Positions 1-11,499 are shown, counted from the first letter of the stretch. The stretch: DNA of 64,000 nt from Acanthococcus lagerstroemiae (GCA_031841125.1 CM063109.1:34600038-34664037); one strand, 5' to 3'. Notes: a model not told the origin generated them from the sequence alone. Made by a program: numbers and translations.

Positions 1-1160
1 CTATAGTGAGGGCCCAGGTCTGTGATCCATATGTTAGTGTGGGGATGACACATGCGTTGAAAATTTCGCTTTTCAGATTATTTTTGTATTGTCTTTTGAG
101 GATGTGTTTCAAACTCTCAAAACTTGTTTCATGCTAGCGTTATATGACGATTAATTTCTTTGCCCTATCTTCCGTCCAAGCTGATTGTCTGTCCTAAATA
201 GATTGCTTCTTGGACTTTCGCTATTTTTATGTTTTCAAGCTTCAAGTAATCGTCTTTGTAGCCACTGGAGAGTAATTTTGTTTTCTCCAGGTTTGTCTTC
301 AATCCAGCGTCTTGTCCTTCTTCCGTTAAGTCAGTTAGCATTTGTTTGATTTGTGTTATGTCGTTTGATATTAGGATTACGTCGTCTGCAAATCTTAGGT
401 TACTCAAGTACTGTCCATTTATCCTTATTCCTTTGTCCTCCCAAGGCATTGCTGTGAAGACTTCTTCTAGTAGACAGTTGAACAGGATAGGTGATAAGGG
501 ATCCCCCTGCCTCACTCCTTTTTCTATATTAAAGTACGGACCTTCCTGATCAGTGATGATTCTTGCTTTAGGATTTGTGTACATATGCTAGTAATAATTC
601 TTATTAGTGTTTCCCAAGTGTTCTGATTTTTTAATGCTTTGAGGAGAAATTGGTGGTTGATAGAATCAAAAGCTTTTGGTGTAATCTATTAAAATCATAT
701 TCAAGTTGATGTTGTATTCTGAGCATTTCTTTATCAGTTGGTTCACTGTATGTAGGTGATCTATGTATAGTAGAAAATTGTTTTCGAAAGCCTGCTTGCT
801 CTTTTGGTTGCTGTTCTATCAAAATTTTCCCGATTCTCTGTTCAACTGCCTTTGAGAAAATTTTTGCAATAGTAGGGCTTAGACTAATAGGTCTGTAGTT
901 GCTAATTTTGTGTCTGTCTCCTGTTTTGTATATTAGAATTGTGTCAGCTTGCTTCCAAGTCCTGTGGTATTTCCTGTTCTGTGAGGATTTTATTGAATAG
1001 CGATGTTAGTTTTTTAGCCATGGGTTTTCCTCCATACTTGATGCATTCGTTTGCTATTCCATCATGCCCTGGGACCTTATGTTTTTGAAAATTTATAGAC
1101 GGTGTATCATATCGAAAAAATGAACAAAATATGGATACAGCCTCCTTTGGTAGCATCTCG
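1..1160 (-). pseudogene. RTE-type reverse transcriptase remnant, running off the left edge
   Basis: This is a broken reverse transcriptase (RT) of an RTE-clade non-LTR retrotransposon. The longest frame (165-584) carries the RT signature GVRQGDPLSPILFN followed by the catalytic LRFADDVILIS, with both aspartates kept. Upstream, in other frames, are the finger region (944-1156, with VPGHDGIANE and a KLTSLFNKIL stretch) and the QAGFRKQFSTI region (631-822). Downstream of 165 the reading continues in shifted frames through ITLAW and LTYGSQTWAL, the usual thumb end of RTE RTs, and is cut by the window edge. At least three frame changes make it non-functional. The endonuclease half is absent, so the copy looks 5'-truncated at about 1160. 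Confidence 0.85.
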
Positions 1161-1580
1161 GAGGTAAGAATTACTCTCGAAATCGGACTCAGCTACCTCA
1201 AAAACGTATGAAATAACCTCTACTTGTCTCGAATTTCATTTCTTCGTTCCTACTTCCGATTTGGAGCCATCCCCCGAAGCCATTAACTTAAACCGCGAGG
1301 CTATAAGCGATTTTATACCTAATCGGTATCGCATAGCCGGTTTTTGATATAAAGATTTGGTGGATAACTCCTCCGTTCCCCTACATAAAAATTAAAGGCT
1401 TCCCGTATTTTTAGCCAATTACTTCGTAAGGGGAGGAATTAGGCGCCAGAAACAAGGGAGCATTTTAATGAAATTTTACACTTTAACAATTATTCACATG
1501 AACGGTAACATGTATATTTGACTAAAATATCTACTACGTCATTCTTCCTTCACAAAATAGAAGTAATTTACTCTCACTAT
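1161..1580. other. No gene seen
   Basis: This is AT-rich unique-looking sequence without a supportable open frame, RNA gene or element end. It separates the 5'-truncated RTE remnant from the dispersed repeat that starts near 1580. Confidence 0.5.
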
Positions 1581-1956
1581 GAATGTCTGCTACAGCTATG
1601 ACGTTCATAATAAGTCGAAGGTGTGTACGTGTCGAGCGTACACTCGCGTATTACACTTTTGTGAGTAATTGAAATAGGTAAAACTTAAGAACGTTATAAC
1701 TCTCTTTCCAGTTGACCGTTATTAAAAATCTTGTAAGGACTTTTCTTCTAGGAAATTTGATGTAGAGTATGATAGGCCCTGAATTTTTTCAAAATAATGA
1801 ATTTTTGTCCGAGAAAAATACAAGAAACTACGATTTTGGACGTTCTGTCCCCCAAAAAATTTTTCTAGGTATGAGAAGATCCTGGTGAACAACTTCCAGC
1901 AATAAAATCTTTGATAGCAATTTTTTCATCTTTGAAACCATATAATTCCCGGACTA
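1580..1956 (+). repeat. Dispersed repeat family A, copy 1
   Basis: About 370 bp that recur, diverged, in the same orientation at 13505-13902. Shared landmarks are GAATGTCTG near the start, TTGAAATAGGTAAA, ACGATTTTGGACGTTCTG, CAACTTCCAGC, ATCTTTGATAGCAATTTTT and the end ATTCCCGGACTA. No coding potential and no inverted termini are visible, so the element class is unknown. The homology to copy 2 stops exactly where the foldback element begins. Confidence 0.75.
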
Positions 1957-1958
1957 TA

Positions 1959-3779
1959 CAGGGTGTTCCGGGAGTGGACGATAAAACTTCGCCTGGTTAT
2001 ACACCAGACTTAGTACATTGATGTTATAAGGGTTGCATCGCTCCGTAACTTGAAGGCGCTGCGGCGTTGAAAATTGAAATTTAATTTTCGTGTATCGAAA
2101 AGTCGAATAAAATATGATAAATTTTGGTTTATTAAAATTCTGAATTAAGAGATAACCTACCATATTTGGTATCAAATTAAAGAAGCGATCTTAGCGGATA
2201 AATTAAGACTATAATGAACAATTTTTGTTCATCTGGGACCAAGAAAAATAAAAAAGAAGTGATGAAAAAAAATCAAAAATTGACACGACACTGTTTTTTA
2301 TTGTAATTTGAGAAACTGACCTATCAACACCATGATATTTTAAGCTAAACAATAGCAGAAGGTTGCGGTCTTTCAAAACAGCTCAGTACTTCTAGTCTCT
2401 AAGTCGCTTCGTTTTAGAGTTCTTCGCAAAGAAAGTAAAAGGCTGAATTTCCATCACCTGATTTTAACAAAGTAAAACCAATGTACACTTTCTTTCATAA
2501 AATCTCTAGAAATGAAATACATTCACAAATTCTAATTGAAGAGAAGATTCTACCGAGTAAATTAGGACTGTAATGAGCTATTCTCCTAAATTGTAAGGAC
2601 TGAGGAACATAAAATGGAAGTCGACAAAGTGATGAAAACAATGAATTTTCAACGTAACATTTTAAAATGATGGACAAAATAATTCTGCATTTGGACCACC
2701 GTTTACAGCCTATGTTAGCTTTATTTTCAGTGACCAAAACTTTCTCAGTTCTGCTCATGCGGCTCATCCTTCAAATAACGTACAACTGCGATCTTCCCAG
2801 TTTCTCTGAAATTCGTCGCATCTACATGTTAAATTTTCTTTCCTTAGCAATGTAGGAGGGGGAAAAAAAACTGATGTAATGCACTGCACAATAAGTAAGC
2901 TCTCAAAGTAAACGGAAATGAAGACGTGAACGTTTGTGAAAAGTCGAAACGGGAATTTTGACGAGTGGCCACACTAGTAATAGGTAGAGGCTTCACCCTG
3001 GGAGCCAATTCGAACACATTCGTAATAATTCTGTCATACCCATAAATACGTGATAATCATAAATTTTTGTATTTATTTTTTTCAAAAGTCATGTGCATCC
3101 ATGTAGAAACAGGCTGTATTATCGCTTCTTTTTAATTTTTCTTGATTCCTAACGAACGAAAACTCTAAATTTGTCCGCGGAAATCTCCTCTTTAAATTGA
3201 TACCACATTTGATGGATTTTCTCTGGATTCTAAATTTTAATAAATTGAAATGTTTTACATTTCGTTCGATTTTTGGATGAAATTTTCGAAATCCTAATTT
3301 CTGTCTTTGTAAATAACTCTAAAACGAAGCGACTTAGAGACTAGAAGTACTGAGCTGTTTTGAAAGAGCGCAACCTTCTGCTATTGTTTAGCTTAAAATA
3401 TCATGGTGTTGATTGGTCAGTTTCTCAAATTACAATGAAAAACAGTGTTTCGCGTCAATTTTTGATTTTTTTTTCATCACTTCTTTTTTATTTTACTTGG
3501 TCCCAGATGAGTAAAAATTGTTCGTTATAGTCTTAATTTGTCCGCTGGGATCTCTTCTTTAATTTGATATCAAATATGATAGGTTATCTCTTAATTCAGA
3601 ATTTTCATAAACCAAATTCATCATATTTTATTCGATTTTTCGATACACGAAAATTAAAATTTATTTTTCAACACCGCAGCGCCTCCAAGTTGCGGAGCGA
3701 TGCAACCCTTATAACATCAATGTACTAAGTCTGGTATATAACCAGGCGAAGTTTTAACGTCCACTCCCGGAAAACCCTG
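1959..3779. mobile_element. Foldback DNA element with ~470-bp inverted arms
   Basis: The left arm (1959 to about 2430) and right arm (about 3305 to 3779) are inverted copies of each other. They begin CAGGGTGTTCCGGGAGTGGA and end TCCACTCCCGGAAAACCCTG. Paired landmarks inside the arms include CGAAGCGACTTAGAGACTAG, ACAATAGCAGAAGGTTGCG and TATCATGGTGTTGAT (or their complements). The element is flanked on both sides by TATA (1955-1958 and 3780-3783). That fits a 4-bp duplication, or a TA duplication with the termini read as TACAGGGTG. The 0.9-kb centre has no transposase, so this is a non-autonomous foldback or long-TIR element. The superfamily is not assigned. A transcript through it would fold into a long hairpin. 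Confidence 0.85.
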
Positions 3780-3783
3780 TATA

Positions 3784-4608
3784 GTGTAAAAGAAATAGAA
3801 AACAATTATGAAGAAATTGATGAAGTATTAACCAAGGTAAAAGGGAAAGAAAATTTAGTTATAATGGGAGATTGGAACGCCACAGTAGGAGGAAGAAAAA
3901 ACAAGAAGGTGTGTACTCGGGGAGCACGGAGCGAAATGAAAGAGGGTCGAGGCTCATAGAATTTGGTGAAGAATATAAATTAGTTATTGGAAACACTCTG
4001 TTTGAAAATCATGAGACGAAAACACACTTGGAAAAGCCCAGGAAATGAAAGAAAATATCAAATAGATTTATTATGATGAGAAGAACATGTTATAAAAATC
4101 AAACATTGAATGGTAAGACAACCCAGGAGCGGATGTAGATGGTGATCACAATTATTTAGTAGTAATGAAATGTAGGTTTAAGAAGAGTAATATGGAACTT
4201 ATATAAGGATCAACAGGCTCAAATACAATTTAGAGGATGAAATGGGAGAAGCGAAAGTTCAAATCGGAGTGAGACAAGGTGGTTGTTTGTCACCAGTACT
4301 GTTTAGCATATTTATAGAAAAAGTAATTGAAAAAAGAAATGAAAAGAAATCAGGTGAGATAATATGTACAAGAGGAGACGGTTAGAATGATAACGTTTAC
4401 AGATGACATCGCAATAGTGGAAAGGAGTAAAGAATAACTACAGACAACATTGAAACAGTTGGATGAAAAATTATAAATAAAATATAAAACGAAGATGAAT
4501 AAATAAAACAAAAGTGATGGCAATCAGTAGACGGAAACAAATTCCAATGAATATAGAAATAGAGGTAAAAAAATTAAGGAGGCAAAGGAATTTAAATACT
4601 TAGGCACT
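3784..4608 (+). pseudogene. Outer RTE-like element, part 1: endonuclease and RT fragments
   Basis: This is a heavily decayed ORF2 of an RTE-type retrotransposon. Near 3820-3900 it encodes the endonuclease motif IMGDWNATVGG, and further on a KHTWKSPGNERKYQID-like stretch, in shifting frames. From about 4240 it jumps to the RT signature GVRQGGCLSPVLFSIFIE, then a decayed TFADDIAIVE-like region (about 4390-4420) and EFKYLGTLF at about 4590-4608. The part between endonuclease and RT is deleted. The reading stops abruptly at 4608, where a minus-strand CR1/L2-type element begins. It appears to resume at about 9525, so this copy was probably split by a later insertion. Confidence 0.75.
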
Positions 4609-4865
4609 CTTTTTTAAATTATTATTATCTTTTTTCTATACTTGGAAACTTACTGCCTGACGGCTATGTCCATCTTATAATTAAGTTGATTTTGCAGTAA
4701 ACTGATTCTATTGAAAATGGTTTATTTCGTTGCCAACTGAGCTAGGCTCGTGTTTAGCAACGGCACTAAATTACATTTTTCCCCCTTCTTTTTTTCTTCC
4801 TACAATATTCCTTTAGTTAGTGCACTACTTACTCTTTACAATAGTTACACATATTGCGGTTGTTA

Positions 4866-7800
4866 TTAGTCGGACTGTATGCTGCGCTGTTTTCTGTTTC
4901 TGTAATGAGTAGTTGTATTAGTAACTGCATTTCGTATCAAAGTTTTGTAAGTTCTGTTGTTAGTTTGTATTATTTTTTCCCTATTCTGCTGATCAAGTTT
5001 GTTAAAGTTTTTGAGTCCAGTGTAAATGCTGTTTGTTTTACCGATGTTAGTTTTTATTTTTGGTAATGTTATTGTAAATTGTGTGTTCCTCGTCAGTCTA
5101 GTGTTAGTTTTGCTGTATTTCGTTAGTAAATTATGTTTTTTCACGTATTTTATTGCACTTATTTCATGTAGTTTTTCCAAAGTTAGCGCCTTTGTTTCCT
5201 CAAAAAGTTGTACTGAGCTAAATCTTTTTGTTTTTTATAAAGTATTTTCAAGAATTTTTTTTGGTTAACTGTAACTGGTTTTAAATTAGTTTTATAGGCT
5301 GCCCCCCAGCTTGATATTCCGTACTGTATTTTTGATTGCACTATCGCTGTGTAAAGAATGCGCTTTACTTCTTGAGAGATTATGTTCCTGAATTGAATTG
5401 CAATAAAAATAGACTTTAATAGTTTTTTTGCTAAATATTTGCCTTGTTGTTTCCAATTTAGATTTTTATCTATTATTATCCCTAAATATTTCATAGAGTC
5501 GACGGTATTTATTTGCTGGCAATTATTGTTTAATTGAAAACATTTATCATTTCTATTACACTGATTTGTGTGAACGTTAATATCTACTTCCTCGTTATTT
5601 TTCTTATTTTTTAGTGCAAGTTGTACTGATTTAGTTTTTTTTTGGTTCAGTATCAGTTCATTATCATTCAGCCAGGTTATTACTTTTCTAATATCTTTTT
5701 CGGCTTTTCCCCTGGTTTCTTCCTAGCTATCTCCTTTTTCTATTATGACGGTGTCATCTGCATATGAAATTATTTCTCCCTCTATGTTAATTTCAGTCAA
5801 GTCATTAATATAAATTAGGAAGAGTAACGGTGACAAGGCCGAACCTTGTGGCGTGCCTCCTTTTAGTGTGAGGATCTCGCTTTCTGTTGTTCCTATTCTT
5901 ACTTTTTGTTTCCTATTTTCCAAGTATGAGGTGACCCAACTTAGTACTTTGCCCTCACAGCCTGCTCTTTCAATTTTTCCAATTAGTTTTTGATGATTCA
6001 CTAGATCAAATGCTTTAGAAAGGTCTTGAAAGATCGCTAGACATTTTTTGTTTTCATCTAAATATGTGGATATTTTGATGTGCAGGTTATTGATAGCTTC
6101 TTCTGTTCCCATATTATTCCTGAATCCCAATTGATTGTTTGAAAAGAATTTAGTTTTTTCCAAAAATTTATTTAGTTGAAACTTTACTGCCTTCTCTAAT
6201 ATTTTTGAGGCTGTTGAAAGTAATGAAATTGGTCTGTAGTTGTTTATGTCTTGAGTATCGCCTTCTTTGTAAATTGGTCTTAGAATGGCTAATTTATATA
6301 TTTCCGGGAATTTTCCTGTTTTCAGACTGAGATTAATTATATGTTTTATTGGAGTTACTAATTTATTACAGTTTTCTCTTATTATTTTTGTGGGGATTCT
6401 ATCTTCTCCTGCTGCTGCGTATGGCTTTAAAGACATTATTATCCTTATCACATCATCCTCTTGCAGTAAGCGGAATTCATAGAATTTCCTAGTAATAAAT
6501 TTTATGTTATTGTTCCCGTAAATTTCGTTTATATTTTTGAAATCATTCTTCACCGTAGTTGCTATATTTGTGTAATGTTGATTAAAAAAGTTTGATATTT
6601 CAGTTTTGTTGTCATATATTATATTGTTGACTGATATAGTTTCTGGATCTTTGTTTTTAGTAGTTTTCTTGGAGTTAATTTGGGTTATTCTGCTCATAGT
6701 TTTCCACATTTCTTTGCTATTAAATGGTGTATTTTTTATCTGTTTTTCGTAGTATTGCACTTTTGTTTGTCTTATCAGAGTTGTCAGTGAGTTTCTATAT
6801 TCCTTATATTGTTTCTTAAGATTTTCATTGTCAATATTTTCCTTCAGTTTCTTATGTAATTTATCCCTTTTTTTGATTTTAGCTATTATTTTACTTGTAA
6901 TCCATGGTTTCAGTTTCTTTTCTTTTTTGAGTTGTTTTATTGTTCTTGTGTTGTTTTGTATTATCTTTTGCATTATTTTTGTGAATTCATCTGCAGCTTT
7001 ATTAACATCTTTTATTTTAGTTATGACAGACCAATCCTGCTTTTTTAATTCAGTCATTATATTTTTATAATTTATTATTTTATTAATCAAGTTGGTTTCT
7101 TCCTCTGTACCCAGTTTTTTTTTGTTTTGACTTTTTCTTTAATTCCAGGATTGTAGAGTAATGGTCTGTTATGCTAGTCATCAATATTATTGCGTTTTGA
7201 ATATCGTTTTTGTCTTTCATGGTTAGAAATATGTGGTCTATACATGTTTTTGAGTTAGCTGTTATTCTTGTACATTGATTTATGCACGGTATTAATCCAT
7301 TTTCAGCCATGCCCCCTAAGTATTTATTATTTGTTATATTATTCTCCAGAATATCAATGTTGCAATCCCCTGCTATTATTACTCTTTTGTTATCTTTAGT
7401 ACTGTTTTGAGTTATTTGATTTAACTCTTTTGTAAATTGGTGGACATTTGTACTAGGTGATCGATAAATTGCAAAAATATGGGTATTTTCTGTGGGAATT
7501 TCAATTTGGAACCCAGTGATAGTTTGCGCTTCTATCTCCTTCATTTCATAACTTTTTATTTCAGTTTTCATTAGCACTATCACTCCGTCGTTTTGATTTT
7601 TATTGTTTTTTGTTACATGAGTTTGGTAGCCTAATACACTAACTGTTTCTTGAATATTAATTTCATCTCTAATCCAGCATTCGCCTAGAATTATCACATC
7701 TGGTTTATTTATCATTATTTCCAGAGTTATTTCGAGTTCTATGTGTTTACCTATGTTTCTAATGTTGGTAGCCAGGATGGTGAAATTTTCTTCACTTATA

Positions 7801-7910
7801 ATTTTTTTCTCATTCAGTTCCGCTAAAGTTAAATTAAGATTTTCTATGTTAGTATATTTTTGTAGTTTGTTATTCTGTGTGTGGTTATAAGTATTTGTAT
7901 GAACTGTCAT
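4866..7910 (-). pseudogene. ORF2 of the CR1/L2-type element: endonuclease plus reverse transcriptase
   Basis: ORF2 would nick the target DNA and prime reverse transcription at the nick. The endonuclease half (7083-7910) shows FTILATNIRN, GECW, AIYRSPST, IIAGDCNID and SITDHYSTIL, matching the Asn, Glu, Asp-Asn and Asp-His positions of the AP-endonuclease fold. The RT half (5723-7090) contains YRPISLLS, QLGFRNNMGTEEAI, DLSKAFD, GGTPQGSALSPLLFLIYIND and the catalytic ISYADDTVII. The thumb follows (MKYLGIIIDKNLNW, 5183-5494), then a C-terminal tail (4866-5180). The lesions are a frameshift in a nine-base T run (7115-7123), an in-frame TAG just upstream of 5723, and a frameshift in the T/A run near 5200. 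Between these the frame is clean. Confidence 0.85.
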
Positions 7911-7981
7911 TTGCTTTGCGTAAGTTTTGTTATTTTAGTTTACATGGATGATTACTTACTAATATTCTATAGATAACATAT

Positions 7982-8642
7982 TCATTTTATTTTATAAAGA
8001 TCTTCTTCGGTTTGAATATAGATAATTTCACTGTTGTCGTTTTTCCTACATTTCATCATTCCTTTGGTTGTCCATATTCGACTGAAGCCGGCCGGCTTCC
8101 TTGCATTTCTTCTTCGCTTGTATGAATAGGTTACGATTCAATTTAGTGAGATTTGCGTTGATGTATATTTGTTGGTCTCGAGGGCCGACATCAGTCATGA
8201 ATTTACCGAGTTTTAGAAGTTCTTTCTTATCCTTACTGTAAATAAACTTCGATGCTATTATAGGGCTGCAGAAGGCTGCAATTATCGGCGGTGGTTTATC
8301 GTCGTTTTTTCTCTGCGGTCCAAATCGATGACTAGTCACAAGGTCTCCATCCTTCAACGTTATTCCAAGAGTTTCGGCGACTCGTCCCACGATATCGTTA
8401 GTATTTTCTCCGTCTTTTTTCGGGTAGCAATGTACTTCTATATTTTTATTTCTTTCTCGTTGCTCGATCGAATTTACTTGTATCTTCAAGTTTCGATTTT
8501 CTTCTAGAATGAGTGTCATTTCTTCTTTCATCTTCCTGTTATCTTCTTTACATTCTTTCATCTGTTCTATGACTTCGTCGTATTTATCCGATAGATGTTG
8601 CATACTTTCCTCGATTTTGTCGAATTTGCCCAGTTTCTTCAT
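7982..8642 (-). pseudogene. ORF1 of the CR1/L2-type element (coiled coil plus RRM-like domain)
   Basis: ORF1 proteins of this type coat the element RNA. The first ~75 residues after the Met at 8642 are a charged coiled coil (KIEESMQHLSDKYDEV...). An RRM-like domain follows, with RNKNIEVHCYPKKDGEN, TSHRFGPQRK, PPPIIAAFCS and IYINANLTKLNRNLF. The open frame stops at 8046 soon after KKKCKEAG. The true end lies in the next frame and runs through WTTKGMMKCRKN to a TGA at 7982-7984. The break coincides with a 16-bp perfect palindrome (8084-8099) that looks like a 4-bp duplication of CGGC. Codons upstream of 8642 also stay open, so the original start may be further 5'. ORF2 starts 72 bp downstream. 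Confidence 0.75.
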
Positions 8643-8644
8643 GA

Positions 8645-9540
8645 TTTCTTGAAGTGATTTTTGGACGTCTTGGTATTTCGTAAATACTGTACTAGACTAG
8701 GGATATTTGATATAGTTAGACAATTTACGTTATTTAAATTGCTTATGAACTTATTTCGATGAGACAAATATTTGACACATTCGAAGACCACGTGTTTGAT
8801 GGTGATATTCAGATGACTTGGACAGCGGGAGCAGACTGGTGGTGGTTGAATTGCGAGTAGGTGTTGGTGCGCGAGCTTGGTATGGCCGAGAAATAGTCTG
8901 ATGATGACTAGCGGTCGTTGTTGCATTTTTGAAGGATGGCTGGCGTCAGGTCGCTTGGGTCCTTCTTGAATTCACGGAGCGGATGAATCGAATCCAGGAG
9001 ACTACTCAGCCAGAATTCGAACAACAGTCTTCTTACTTCCTGTGATGGAGTAGTTTGGAGGTTGGTTCCTAGGGTGTTGCTCCACTCGTTCATAAATGTT
9101 TACCAAAAATACTGTCATGTGAGTCGTACATGGAATAATTTGGGTGTTGCTGAGATTTTTGTGTTTTTTTGCCAGAGTTTATTACTGAGAGTGTTCTACG
9201 TATGGAGGGAGGAGGCTCATCGCTTAAAAGTTGTAGATTCACAACAGGGGTTGTTGGGAATGCCCGCAATTCAATGCGGATGCAGGTATTCTGAATCGTA
9301 TCTAGAAGTTTAGTTTTGTGAGGTGACGCGTTGAAATAAGCTAAGGTACCGTAGTCGAAGGCAGATTGTGTTAGAGTACGGTAAATGCGGAGCATTTTTG
9401 GTGGTGCCGGACCATAGTGTCTGTTCCGGATCATTTTGAAGGGGGCTTACTTCTTTTGTGCTTTGGTTCTTACTCTTCTTTGACGTATGGTATCTAGTTG
9501 AGTCTGTGATCGAGTTTGATGCCGAGGAATGTGATAACGC
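8645..9540 (-). pseudogene. I-type non-LTR retrotransposon C-terminal fragment
   Basis: This is the end of an ORF2 of the I group. Reading leftwards it gives ITFLGIKLDHRL (about 9536), then IYRTLTQSAFDYGTLAYF, DTIQNTCIRIELRAFPTTPV and LSDEPPPSIRR (9090-9434). Next come a linker (8908-9093) and the tail LFLGHTKLAHQHLL with a CSRC...H...C zinc-like cluster (8639-8926). The RNase H domain expected before the GHT motif is missing, so an internal deletion is likely. There are several frame changes. The fragment lies between the CR1/L2-type element and the resumed plus-strand RTE, and its 5' edge at about 9536 is an insertion boundary. Confidence 0.75.
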
Positions 9541-10147
9541 AAGATGGAAGAAATAAAACAGAAAGAAAGAGTAGAATGAAACAACCTGAGAGAGTTTTTC
9601 TACAAAAGGAGACATATTAGGGCAAATATAGAGTTAAAAGTAAGACTGAGATTTCTTCAAACGTATATTTGGAGTATAGCATGGTATGGATGTGAGACCC
9701 GGACAATAGGCGATAGGAACACAAGAAAGAAAAAGGATAGAAGACTTTGAAATGTTGTGTTACCGGAGAATGTTGAAAATCAAATGGACAGAAAATATCA
9801 GGAATGAGGAAGTATTGAGGCGAATAGGAAGGAAAAGAGAAATTTGGAATTTAATCGTAAAGAAAAGAGTTAAAATTATAGTTCGTAATGTAAAACATGC
9901 ACGGATATTGTCATTACTGTTAGACGGAATGGTTGAGATAAGAAACTGGAGAGGAAGGCGAAGAATGAGCTATGAAGAGATGAAGATAATGAGGGATACA
10001 AATGGTAAATCCTTCTCAGAAATTAAAAGATTAGCGCAGGAGAGAAAAAGTGGAGAGACGCAACCTACTAGTCGAGAGACTAAGGAGTATAACAATAACC
10101 ATATGGAACCTATTTCGTCAATTTATGGCTACACTACTCCTGTGTAA
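9525..10147 (+). pseudogene. Outer RTE-like element, part 2: RT thumb and C-terminus
   Basis: The sequence resumes an RTE-type C-terminus on the plus strand. It runs VITQDGRNKTE (about 9530-9560), FLQTYIWSIAWYGCETRT, then a 131-codon open frame starting MLCYRRMLKIKWTENIRNEE and RRIGRKREIWN, and later RRRMSYEEMK and SFSEIKRLAQER. This is the usual tail of insect RTE ORF2 proteins. It fits directly onto KYLGTLF at 4608: together they would restore the normal KYLG...T(E/Q)DG order. I therefore read 3784-4608 and 9525-10147 as one copy split by nested insertions. Stops before 9752 make it non-functional. Confidence 0.75.
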
Positions 10148-11490
10148 ATCATCAGCAGTCCAAATTTTCAATGAAATATATGACAACTTTCGCCTCGTAG
10201 GGGATTCTAAAAATTAAAAATAAAAACTTTTTCATTCCACGATAATCTGCACACCAAAATAAAATTCATGTTTTCTTCGTCTGACTGAAATCCTCTGGTA
10301 TTGGCATTCTCAAGGCATTCGTTTATTCTTTTATGACTACTCATTGGGTCTTTATAGTATAGAAATTCACGATTGAACCGGCAGGCGTGAAATTTAATCC
10401 TTTTCAATAACGTTCGATGCTTTCATCAGAAGCGCAGTAATAAATTTGCGAAACGTCTCGGATTGGTTCTATTCAAGGAAAATAAATTATGAAAGCACTA
10501 AACAAAAAAGGAAAAAAAAAAGAGAAACAGTCGGAATGAAAGAAAGAATTTTTCCAAGAGAATGAAAAAATTCTTACAAATCGAATTAATCGTCTGCGAA
10601 AAGACGAAAAATCGCGAAAACATTATTCGAATCGAATTCGCTACAGTTTCTCGATTTTCCTATTTTTATATTATTAAAATACAACATATACCTACCTACC
10701 TACCTACGGAATAAGAAAAACGGAATGCGAATGTAATTTTCCTTAGTCACGCGGATCACGAAAAATTTAACTGTGCTCAGCAGTAAAGGAGATTAAAGAA
10801 TCGCGAAAAACCTCGACCGAGAGGAGTAGAAAAACAAATAACTGAACAGGTACGATGAAATATCCAAAGGGGAAAAAAATACCGAAATTAAGTCGGACCC
10901 TAGTTTTCCTCAGTTTTATCCAACAGCAGCGTCGACAAAAAGCACGAAGAAATAAGGTCGAAAAAACACTGATTAGCTTTTTCTCGTAGTAATTTAAAGT
11001 AACGAGGAAAAATGGCTAAGATCTGCGAACCCTTCGGATTTGATTTTCATTGTCGCGTATTCGCAATACAGGGCACCCTAGAATGGGGTTGCGCGAAAGA
11101 TACTCGCGACTAATGAAAAAGGTCAACTTTGATGACAATTTTGAACCGGCGCTGTGAAGCTCAAATAACTTTCTTGGACGTTATCTACATTAATTTGGGT
11201 AGCATTTCCATAGTCAGGTTTTCAGTCGGTTAGCAGGAGCTCGATCGATTTGTCTGATTATTTAAAAAACAAGCAGCAGAACAAGAAACGGTCGCTCGGT
11301 AATTTTTGCCGGAAGGGGACGTCGGTTGGAAATCTACGACAAATAAAAAGAAGAATTTCAGAAAGGTTAAATGAATTTATGTGTTTTGGTACCCTCGAAA
11401 GATGGGTGTATCTATAAATCTCTCTTTCCGGTGGCACATCCAGCTGAGTTTCGGCTTGTATACCAAATTTCGCGCAAAATTAGATGAGCA
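10148..11490. other. No gene seen
   Basis: AT-rich sequence with many A-runs and the words CGAAAAA and TCGCGAAAA. No frame, RNA gene or element end could be supported. It holds a short tetranucleotide microsatellite at 10690-10707. Confidence 0.5.
10690..10707 (+). repeat. (ACCT)n microsatellite
   Basis: Four and a half perfect copies of ACCT. Confidence 0.9.
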
Positions 11491-11499
11491 GAGTTTCTG

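Larger units (their letters stand above)
4612..8700 (-). mobile_element. CR1/L2-type (Daphne-like) non-LTR retrotransposon, nearly full length
   Basis: This two-ORF non-LTR retrotransposon lies on the minus strand. ORF1 is at 7982-8642 and possibly somewhat further upstream, and ORF2 is at 4866-7910. The 3' UTR runs to an A-rich tail complementary to 4612-4635, which has short (AAT)-like repeats typical of this group. It sits inside the older plus-strand RTE copy. Its 5' end abuts an I-type fragment at about 8640-8700. Damage is light: one 4-bp duplication in ORF1, and one stop plus two homopolymer frameshifts in ORF2. That makes it one of the youngest coding elements here. The clade is inferred from the C-terminal domain after the RT and the coiled-coil ORF1. 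Confidence 0.8.
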
